From the NCBI GenBank assembly GCA_001598975.1, contig BBXU01000465.1:1-22202 (forward strand): a stretch of 22,202 nucleotides of DNA, given 5' to 3'. Shown one piece after another: positions 1 to 8,700 of this stretch. The stretch is from Parachlorella kessleri. Lineage: Eukaryota; Chlorophyta; Trebouxiophyceae; Chlorellales; Chlorellaceae. The notes under the pieces were generated by a model that did not search any database, had not been told where the DNA came from, and was given only the letters and a program-made list of their open reading frames with translations. How positions within the stretch are numbered: position 1 is the stretch's first letter; the number at the start of each line of letters is the position of its first letter. A program made the position numbers and the translations under genes.

Positions 1-98
1 GCCAGGGCAGGGAGCACACATGCCACGGCTGTTCACATTCCAAGCAAGCCAAGCCGCCATCTAGAGACAATCATTTCTCCCCCACCCCCACCGCTCAC

Positions 99-2022
99 CT
101 GCCCTCCGCGTTCTGGTTGGGCGAGAACATCTTGGCTGAGAGGTGCTTGTTGAGGAAGCTGACGCCCTGCCCGATGCTGCTTTGCATGGTCAGGCGCGGG
201 AACATGCGGTTGAAGGGCTTCATGTCAATCTCCAGCACAAACGGGTCGTAGCCGTGGCGGTCTGCACAGCACAGCACAGCACAGCACAGCACAGCACAGC
301 GTGAGGAGGGAGGCACCCTCAAACGCTGGCTGCCGCCATGCACATGCACCGAGACATGTCCTGTCCTGTCGGACCCCCCCCATACGTGAGACCAGTGGGC
401 TTGTTTTCCAATCGAAAGGCATGGAGCAGCGGAGCTGAACACTAAGGGAGGACCAAGAGCACGCTGTGCAGGAAGCAGATATGAAAGCACCGCCCGCCCC
501 GCCCGCCCACCTAGCAGCTCCCCCGGCTCGTTGGGTACCAGCTTTTCCTTGAAGGCCAGGTAGTGGGCGGGGGTCAGCTCCTCCACAGTCATGTCCTCCA
601 CATTGATCCTGGCACAGCGGGCACAGCAAGTAACAGAATGGGGCATGCACGGTATAAGAATTTTCAGGCTGGAGGGCCGGGTCAGCTTGGCTGCCACCGC
701 GTTCGAGGAATGATTTACAAAAAAAAAGGACCCGCCTTGTGTCTTTCTTACTGAGAAAAAAAGCGTGTAGACACCCTGTAAAAACAGCTGAAAGCCCACC
801 CCTTGCATCACGAGCACAGCGGGAGCAGCTTGGCAGGCAAAGCAGCGCCACGCAGGTGGGGGACACCCAAGGTCGGCCTTAAGTCAGCCCAGCGGTGCTG
901 ATTTGATCAAGGAGACCGCGGAGACTCCCCTCACCTAATGTAGTACCACTCTCCCATGGTGGGCCGCAGTGCAAATGAAATGCGGGGAGCAACCACCACC
1001 GCCTGCAACAAGATAGGACACAGCACGTTGGCCAACTACAGAAACCGAACACTACAACAGGTGAGCGTAGCCTGTAATGTTTTGGTCATGGCAGTCACTA
1101 CGGTGCCAGGGGCAGCGCGCCGCAACAGGCTTGGGCCAAGGATGCAGAACATGTGCCTCTTGCGCGCGCCAAGTCATGCTGCATGTACATCAATGCATCT
1201 CCAAGGCCTGGCACGCTGGAGACAGTTGCACTTCAAAAGAAGCAGGGACTTCTACATGCATGCCACATGACATGCACCTGGCTTGCCCGCCGGGCAGGCC
1301 TCACGCAATTAGCACCACAAAGCCACCACCTGCCTGCCTGCCTGCAATTAGCCACACCCCGACCTCAGGCACCTTGCATTCACCCCCTCCACACCGCCCC
1401 GGCAGCATGAGCCCTGCTTAGGGGACCCCTCACCTCCTGGATTGTCTTGAGCAGGATGCCAAACTCGGAGCTCTTGAGGTTGATGTTGTTGCACGACTCG
1501 CACACGCTCAGCAGCTCGTCTTGCACCACGTGAGGCAGCAGCACCGGGTTGGGCTTGCCCAGCTCAAGGCACCTGCACACACAGGACACTACTGACATAC
1601 AGTGGAGTCCCACATAACCAGGTTTTGGCTGGGCCAGAGCCTGGTCATGTGCAGCACAGCGTCAGTGAGCACACCCTGCCATACCCTGGCTTTCAACACC
1701 GTCACGGCAGTACCTTGTGTTGCCTTCCCGAAAAAGGCACCAACAGTAGCCCCTGACAACCAGCAGCCCCAATCTTGCAGCTCAGGTCCCTGATCACATA
1801 ACCTTACCCATTCCGTAACAGTGCCATGCAGGATGTCTAGGGTTCTTCCGACCCCCGACACCCAACACACCTGCTGAAGAGCATCACAAGCTCGTTGCGG
1901 TTATGCACCAGGGCCATCTTGATCATATCCACAGGAGTGGTGGATCCCATGCTCACGGTACGCCCGAGCATACGGGGCGTCAGCTGCCCGCGAGGGCTGC
2001 TGAAGAAATCCCCGTCAGCCAT
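99..2022 (-). CDS. SUS: Sucrose synthase, N-terminal part (5 exons, 3' end outside window)
   Basis: Sucrose synthase reversibly converts sucrose and UDP to fructose and UDP-glucose in the cytosol. Five exons join in frame: 1871-2022, 1434-1572, 935-1002, 511-608, 99-261, each with GT donor and AG acceptor, giving 206 codons. The product follows the plant SUS N-terminal domain in order: [12 protein letters not shown] (about residues 40-51), the ILLKTIQE helix, [36 protein letters not shown], then [18 protein letters not shown] and [19 protein letters not shown], which enter the region before the glucosyltransferase domains. The start ATG (2020-2022) precedes a short divergent leader as in plants. 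Ser24 sits in LGRTVS, matching the hydrophobic-x-Arg-x-x-Ser kinase motif around the regulatory Ser of plant SUS. The last exon ends with a donor at 97-98, so the catalytic GT-B part lies beyond the left edge. Sucrose-phosphate synthase lacks this N-terminal domain. Identity is firm; activity is untested. Confidence 0.93.
265..300. repeat. (CACAG)7 pentanucleotide microsatellite abutting a splice acceptor
   Basis: Seven uninterrupted copies of a 5-bp unit. Read on the minus strand this is a (CTGTG)n tract that runs directly into the CAG acceptor of sucrose synthase exon 5 (acceptor AG at 262-263), so it occupies the place of the polypyrimidine tract. A shorter block of the same unit lies near 10354-10370 in an aminopeptidase intron. 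Confidence 0.95.
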
Positions 2023-2995
2023 GACGGGCCAGGAAGGACGAAGTGATCAGGTGAAGGAAAGGTGAACTACGTGATTGCGGAGGACACTGTGTAGATTGCA
2101 GGTTCTTATTCGGGAAGCGGGGGTAATCGACTGATAAGGGATAGCTAACGATCTTCCACCGACACCCAGGGTGGGCAAGCAAGGATGCGGTGCAGTGGAA
2201 GCCAGGGGGAACCCCCACCCCTGCCACGTAAGCCGCAGGCGCGGAATGAATTCCGTGCGGAATGTTTGCAGCACGCAACCACGCCTCCCTTGGTGTGGGT
2301 AGGGTGCCGGTGACTGCTGGTGAAGGCGCTCCATTTCGCATTACAGGGTTAGCCTTGGCTTCTTGGGCTCTCCGGGTTGTATGCTATTGTGTAATTAGGG
2401 ATGGACTGGTAGAGGTGGGTTCTGTTCAGGGTGAAAAGTACCAAATGATCTTGTGGGAATTCATGAAGTGCAGCACATGATAGGCTGCCAGGCCCTTACA
2501 TCAGTTTGGCAAGTGAGCACCTGAGTGGTGTTGCACTGCAGTGCATACCCTACTTGTATGGGTCCGTCTAGGCGTAGCCACAGGCTGCTAGGCTGAGTGA
2601 CTGTATCAATATAGCACAGACACTGTACCTGGCGGGGGTTTGGGCTGGCCTTGGCAGGCTTGGGCAGCGAAGCCGGGGGCAGGGCTGAGGGACTTCCTTG
2701 CGCCGCCCACCTAAGGCCAGGAAGTGTTACCAGTCAGACTCGGCGCTGGCTGAGAGTGCACAGATGACTGGCAGTGTTTAGTGTCGCCCTACTTGATTAC
2801 AAACCTCTCGCCGCTGCCCTTGCGTGCGGCAATGCCAGACGGGCATGTATGTGTATACAAAGCCCGGGGTATCTACTTGGGTACGACTGTGTGCAAGCCC
2901 AACAATACTCAACCACACCAGAAGTACCCTAAAAACGAGTAGCACCTGGCCTCCGGTGCACATGACATAGGGACCCAAGCAGGCAGTGCTGGCCT
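2023..2995. other. Sucrose synthase 5' flank and downstream flank of the small gene at 2996-3651
   Basis: No convincing gene. The sucrose synthase promoter should lie just right of 2022; I see no clear TATA box there. A segment at 2629-2710 looks like a minus-strand exon (pyrimidine-rich acceptor before it, CAG|GTACAG donor after it, open in more than one frame) but cannot be linked to either neighbour and lies past the likely poly(A) signal at 2797-2801. A 14-bp perfect palindrome centred on CTGCAG is at 2532-2545. Confidence 0.5.
2797..2801 (-). terminator. TGTAA poly(A) signal for the small gene at 2996-3651
   Basis: TTACA on the plus strand is TGTAA on the minus strand, the poly(A) signal typical of chlorophytes. 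It lies about 195 nt past the proposed stop codon at 2996-2998, a sensible 3' UTR length. Confidence 0.45.
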
Positions 2996-3651
2996 TCATC
3001 GATCCTGTGCGGCCTTTGAGGCTGGGTCCATAGCCACCGCCCCCTGCCGCTGCTGCATCTGGCCTACCGCATCTTGACTGTTGTCCGTCTGCAAAACGTC
3101 ACCGTGATACAGTAATGTGTCACTATGTGCATTTGTGGTGCTGAAAAGTGATGCTAAGAGTGTGAGGAAAAAGGCAGCCTCGATTCCCACGGTCAGTCTA
3201 GACTCCACAAGCAGTGTGGCTGGCTGGGCAGCCGCACCTACCCCTAGATAGCATGCACATAACCACCCAACCCAGGTGTGACCGCGCTGCCGCCTTGACT
3301 ATATCCGCTTCAGGCGTCGCTGAGCCACCGACACCCTGCTTCCAACCAGCAGCAGCGAGGCGGGGAGCACCTGATCTACACCCTTGCCATGGATGTACGA
3401 CTCTGGGTGGATATTATGCATTTTCTGTCCCTCCTCCTTGGCTTCCCTCGTCTGCACAGTTGGTAGTGTGCAGCATGCCCAGTTATAGTTCAGTAAGCAG
3501 TGCCACGCCCCGTCATCCCAGGTCCTGCACCTTGGTTGCGCCGATCGTAGGCCTCTGAAAAGAGATTAAGCTGTCATCTTTATGACAAGCTCACCTCCTC
3601 CGAACCCCCACTCGCCACAGCCTGCGCTAACGAGCTGCTTTCGTTGCTCAT
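2996..3651 (-). CDS. Tentative small single-helix membrane protein (COX7a-like?), 3 exons
   Basis: Proposed exons 3595-3651, 3371-3451 and 2996-3202, all phase 0, give 114 residues through introns of 143 and 168 nt, in keeping with the other introns here. Exon 1 starts MSNESSSLAQ. Exon 2 is charged and reads KEEGQKMHNIHPESYIHGKG followed by VDQ. Exon 3 opens with a hydrophobic stretch (IEAAFFLTLLASLF) that could span a membrane, then a polar tail ending DPASKAAQDR. The order charged segment, Y-x-x-G-x-x-D-like motif, single helix recalls plant subunit 7a of cytochrome c oxidase, but this is resemblance from memory and the tail is longer than usual. The hydrophobic stretch lies in pyrimidine-rich DNA and could instead be an intron end, with an acceptor just before position 3091. 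Exons 1 and 2 are the better supported parts. Confidence 0.35.
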
Positions 3652-4589
3652 CGCTGTGTGAGACTGTCACTTGGCGGCAAGCTGAGGATCAAGCACAGCT
3701 CCTGAATACAAAACAGGTTCATGCGAGACAGGTGGCCCATGAGGCACACCGAAGCTGGCGTCCAGGCCAGCTCATCCGCGCCTTCACACGTCATCGAGCG
3801 CCAGGTCACCCACTTCATCCTGTCTGGCCTTGCCAGCTCCACCTGGCTTCAGGGATGTCGCACTGATTGCAGAAACTTGGCTGCCATCCTCTATAGCGCA
3901 TGCTAGCTTGGAGGCTTCAGTGCACCAAGCCTCCGGTAGAAGGTATGCAGGTGGTTAGGAACAGTTTGCAAGAGCAGTTTGCAACATGTGTGGCACAGGT
4001 GCTTGCTAAGTACGCACTTACCAAGCAGGCTATCTGCGGGCCGAGGCCTCACCACTGACCCCTCTGGCAGAAGGGGCCCCTCTCGACGACTTGGGGCACG
4101 GAAAGGCTTGAGGCAGGATCACACAACTGAGTTTTTGAAACCAACCAACAGTGCTGTGGTGTTCACATGGTTAGGCTTGCCACTGTGGCACAGAGGACGG
4201 CCTATGTATATGTACAGCTCAGTTGGACGAAATCTAGGAAAATATGAAACGATGGGCAAAACAGCGAGGCAAGGGCAAGAAGAAAGCAGGAGGGTCAGGA
4301 AAATCTGTTAGCAGCAGGGACCGGCAGAGCCTTGTGAAAACGCTAACCAGCGACCATGAAATTCGCGAGTGAAGGAAAGGCAAAATTGGGGGGGAAAACA
4401 AGAAGGGTCCATTTCAACACATAGCTCCTATCATAAAGCCACGAGGCTATCTCTTGCTCTAGTGTTCATCAGAAAACGTCTGCATAACACTCCAAAAAGA
4501 TCACAGCAGGCGCCAGTGCCAGCGCTCTTCGATTTTCACATCATCTCATAGTCAAAGTGCACGGCTGGCTGAAACAACGCTTTGTAAGC
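3652..4589. other. Intergenic region between the two small genes
   Basis: Contains the 5' flank of the gene starting at 3651 and the 3' flank of the gene ending at 4590. Open stretches exist on both strands, but none shows paired splice sites, a family motif or a start and stop context I would defend. No TGTAA was found on the minus strand for the upstream gene. A short direct repeat (CAGTTTGCAA twice) sits at about 3962-3983. Confidence 0.5.
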
Positions 4590-5112
4590 TTAGTAGTGCG
4601 CCATTGTGTACAGCTCCCCCGGCCTATACCACTTGGAGGCAGGTGCCTTGCCTGAGCTGGCAGCAGCTTGCTTGTGCATGTCAGGTGAAGCCTCGGCCGT
4701 AGTCCCCTTCTGCGCACTCAGAAGACAAGGTCCAGCTTGAGTGGTAGCTGTGCACACGCTTGCTATCCTCGCAGCAGCATATGCCGCATCAAGCAAGGAG
4801 CTATTGATGGCCGAGGCCATGAGGTTGGCCACACCCACCTGAGTGGGACTGGCAGGCTGGCCTCCAGGGTGAGCCTGCAGCAAGTGAAGCTGTGAGTGCA
4901 ATTGGTAATGCGCAGTACTTCTTTAGGCTGGTGGCCACTAGCTACCTGGTCTGCGCATATCACCCAGCTGAGCAGGTTTACTAACCCCCGGTTTCGGGTG
5001 AGCCTCCACGAGCCCGTCCGCAGTATCGGTTGTGCATAACGAAGCAGACTCCAGCCAATCAGACCTTCTGGCCCACCTGCGCAACGCTACCCGGTTTCTC
5101 CGACTTCGTCAT
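4590..5112 (-). CDS. Tentative Ala/Ser-rich small protein of unknown function, 2 exons
   Basis: Exon 1 (5077-5112) encodes MTKSEKPGSVAQ and ends at CAG|GTGGGC. Exon 2 (4590-4889) begins in phase 0 after a CAG acceptor and runs to a TAA stop, giving about 111 residues; a second acceptor 15 nt further on (exon from 4874) would give 106. The intron, 187 or 202 nt, matches the local norm. The protein has a small-residue, probably helical centre (LDAAYAAARIASVCTATTQ), a Lys/Ala/Ser linker, and an aromatic, basic end (KWYRPGELYTMAHY). I see no transmembrane span, no cysteine or metal motif, and no family I recognise. A TATATAA box about 100 bp upstream of the ATG supports a real transcription unit. 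Confidence 0.4.
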
Positions 5113-5210
5113 GAGTCTAGCCAGCCGTCGTGCGCCTAGTGTATGTGCGGTCGTGCACTCGCTATATGCAGCGAAGCTCATGCAAGTGATGCCTGGCGCA
5201 GCCCTGCGGC

Positions 5211-5217
5211 TTATATA
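5211..5217 (-). promoter_or_regulatory. TATA box (TATATAA)
   Basis: The minus strand reads GGATATATAA at 5220-5211, about 100 bp upstream of the proposed ATG at 5110-5112. With initiation about 30 bp downstream it would give a 5' UTR of roughly 70 nt. Confidence 0.4.
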
Positions 5218-5654
5218 TCCTAGGGTGGGCAAGAAAGGTAGCTCAGTCTCGTCATAATTTGTCACTGGCGCCCCCGCCCAGCAGCATCCTCGTCGCGTCT
5301 CAGGCTATATATTACGAATACTCTAGGAAGAGCTCAGCATGTCATCAGCCAATTTACACAGACTGCCGCCCAGGAGCAGCTGGGTACGCTGGCCTTCCAA
5401 ATACCCTCTGGCAGCCAGCACACTGTGACAGCAGGGAGCGGGATCTGAAGATAGAAAGAAAGACAGAATGAAAGAAGACTGTCCAAGGACCTCGCGAAGA
5501 CATTCTGTTCAAGGCTCCCTGCAAGGCCTGGCACAGGCTGCCTGCACAGGGCAGCAATGAGTGCAGTGTGGTGGTGCCACCAGCGGCTAAGCGACTTCTC
5601 CCCCACGCTATCCTCCCACCAGTCCGGCCACCCTTGCCTGGTTGGCCAGTCATC

Positions 5655-5659
5655 TTACA
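5655..5659 (-). terminator. TGTAA poly(A) signal of the aminopeptidase gene
   Basis: TTACA on the plus strand, TGTAA on the coding strand, 87 nt past the aminopeptidase stop codon (5746-5748). It is the first such pentamer I find downstream of the stop. Confidence 0.6.
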
Positions 5660-5745
5660 GAGCCTAGGGGTTGAAGTCCAGCAAGGCTGCTGCCGTCCCA
5701 CCACTACTCTGGTTACTCCCTGCCGGGGTGTCTCTCGTACTCCAT

Positions 5746-8700
5746 TCACGCTGCCTGCCCAGAGGATGTAGTGGCCTGGCCCAGCACCCAGTGAGCCAGC
5801 AGCTGGGCACCAAAGCCGGTGGCCCCGCCCTCCTTTTCGTTCCACACCGGCCCTGCCATGTCGATGTGGGCCCACGAGACCTGCATGGGGGGCCAGGGGA
5901 GCCACGCTTGGGACCACTGTTGTGCTGGTCCCCGGTCCTGAACTCTGCAGCCATCAGCTGCTGGAATGCAGCCATGGAAACAGAGCAGTACTGGTTGCAC
6001 ATGAAGGCTCGCACCCTTTTGCATGAATGGCAGCGCAGAATTGGCACCCCACACCCGGAGTGTCCAAAACATGGCCCCCACCACCACCACCACCACACAC
6101 TTACCGACACTCCCCCCCCCCCCCACCACACACACGCACCCCTGGCCCCTCCCCCCTCACACCCACACAAGAACAGCTAACAGCTAGCATCCCAGGCCCA
6201 GCCATGGCCCCCGCTCGACCTTGTCTGTGTCCACAAACTCCTTGAGGAACAGCGCTGCAATGATGCTGCCGCCCATCCTGCCCCCCGAGTTCTTCAGGTC
6301 GGCGATGGGGCTCTTGTTCAGCTCCGCCACCGCCTCGTCCAGTGGCAGCCGCCACACCTTCTCCCCTGCGCCGGCAGCCGCAGCCCACCCCGCACCTTGT
6401 CAGTGTCCACAAACTCCTTGAGGAACAGCGCGGCGGTGATGCTGCCGGCGTAGCGGCCGCCCAGGTTCTTGAGGTCGGCGATGGGGCTCTTCAGCTCCTC
6501 TGCCAGCTCAGCAGCCTCCACCAGCGGCAGCTGCCACACCTTCTCACCTGGGGGGAGCGCAGCACCATGACCATCGATCGATACAAAGGAGGGTCACAAG
6601 TGTGTGGGTGAGAGTGATGGGGGGGAGGAGAGAGAGACGCCAGGTCAGCTGTGCCGCTGGGTTGACAGCATGAGCACTCTGCCAGAGAGTCTCCCGTGGG
6701 GGGCCACAGTGTACCTTGGAGCAGGAAAGGAGCTCAGGGATGCCCACCCGCAGCAGCAGTGAGCTAGCCTCCGGGACTCTATACATTTGACCCCCGGCGG
6801 TAGAATCAATGGGCCTGTTGAGCCAAGCACTAAGGAAAGGCTGATGGCGGCACCCCTGCCGCACACTGGGGCAGGGAAGCCTCCCTACCTGCAGCCTTGG
6901 CTGCCGCCTGCAGGGCTGTTGCCATGGCTTCATCAGAGGCATACATGCCGGCCATGCCGGTGCCCAGTGCCACCATGCACGCCCCCGTCAGCGTGGCAAT
7001 GTCCACTATCGCCTCAGCCCCACACTGCAGACAGACAGAGTAAATTCCCATGGGTCAGGGGGGGAGGAGGGGGCACATGCCGGGGGGTTGCTGTGGGGCC
7101 GTGCCGGGCAGGGGCCAGGCGATAGAGGACTTTTGTGCCAGGATGCAAGCCCCGGCATAAAGTCTCCTCCACAGTCCTCTCTGGCTGTATCCCAAGTGAT
7201 GGTTTGGTGGGCAGAGGTGATGAGAACCTTGCCATGCAGCTTTTCGTGACGAGCCCAACAGTGAGCACCTCACCACTGCATGCCTCAACAATACCAATGC
7301 CACCATGGCCAGCAGCAGACAAGCCTCATCCCGTTGCACCTTGCTAGCAGATCACACTCCACCAGGTCGCCACTTCCTGTGTGCGCCAGTGCGGCTACAC
7401 GCGCACATCTAACAGCAACAGCAGAAGAGGAGCCTGCCATCCCAACTGCCGAAAGGTAATAAAGCCAGCTGGGGGCAGCGGCAGCAGCAGCCCCAGCCCC
7501 CTTCACGCTCCCCACCGCACCTGCTTCTGCGCAAACAGCAGCGCGTCGGCCAGCGTCAGCCGCCCCTCCGCGTCCGTGTTGATGATCTCCACCGTCGTGC
7601 CGTTGGACGCGACCAGGATGTCGCCGGGCCGCAGGCCCTTGCCGTCCACCATGTTCTCACACGCGGCCACGATGAAGTGCACCTGCACAGGGCGATGGGC
7701 ATGTAGGTGTGTGTGTGGGGGGGGAGGGGGGGGGCATCGGCGTGTTTATTCTCATGTGGGGTGAGGAGGGCGGCACCACCTACCATACATAAGAATGGCC
7801 CATACATATATCCACAGAGGCGGAGGGTGCAAGTCAGCGCTCGACAACAACATGGGCCAATTGGAGCACCAGGCGTGCCATCACCAAGCCCAGGAGACGG
7901 CACAGGCGCCCGCACTTGCAGCACGCCCCCTCCGTGGGAGAATGCGGGTATGCAGACCAGGACATGGCACAGGCACACGCCCAGCGCACCTCCACCCCCT
8001 CCGGCTTCAGTTGTGACACTGCCTGGGCGGCTCCTAGGGTTGCCCCAGACCCACCCATACTGCAAGCAACAGGGACGAGTCGGTGCTCTCAAGTCATGCT
8101 CCGGCCCCTGCCAATCAGCTGCTCCGCCTGTGGTTCCCTACTTTCCATGTTTCCCTTCCAAAGCAAGCAGTGCTGTGCCAGTAAAGGATGCAACCACCAC
8201 CCAGGGTGCACATTGGTGGCTGTACGGCTGAGGAAGCCTCGACACAACGCCCTACAAGGAGCGCCACATGCAGCCCCCATGCTTTAGGCGGCTTCCCACT
8301 GCCCAGGTGCCTTCACTCATGCCGTGACTGCCCTGCCGGGATTGCGGGAAAGAGCCACTCACTCAAACTTCATGAGCTCTATAAGGCTGCCCGCCCCCGC
8401 CTTGATGTTGTAGCCGCCCGAGTCAAAGGTCAGGCCTTTGCCCACGACGGCCACCTTGCGCTTTACTTCACCTGCGGGACACAACATCGTACTTATGTAT
8501 GTAGCATATGCTCACAGCAATGCCAGGGTTCCCACGCTTCCGCGACGACCACCACCTGGCCCACCACCGCCGTGCACTGGACCTCGCACGCTTTGCCTGC
8601 ACTGCGGCTCAGCACCCCTGCCGATTCCGCAAGCCGGAGGCTCCATACAGCTATCACCAGTCGTGGTAGTTATGATACTGTCAAGACGTTGCCCCCCCTC

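Noticed and set aside
265..300. Regularly spaced short repeats resembling a CRISPR-like array
   Set aside because: Unit is 5 bp with no spacers, in a eukaryotic intron; it is a microsatellite.
2532..2545. 14-bp perfect palindrome centred on CTGCAG
   Set aside because: Isolated, no neighbouring copies or gene context; such a palindrome is within chance for 22 kb.
2629..2710. Exon-like segment on the minus strand with good acceptor and donor
   Set aside because: Open in several frames, past the poly(A) signal of the gene upstream and not joinable to sucrose synthase; recorded only as a note.
3531..3554. 24-nt microexon (in frame, AG acceptor, GTGCAG donor) inside the small gene at 2996-3651
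   Set aside because: It would need a 40-nt upstream intron, far below the local size range; skipping it leaves the frame intact and a normal 143-nt intron.
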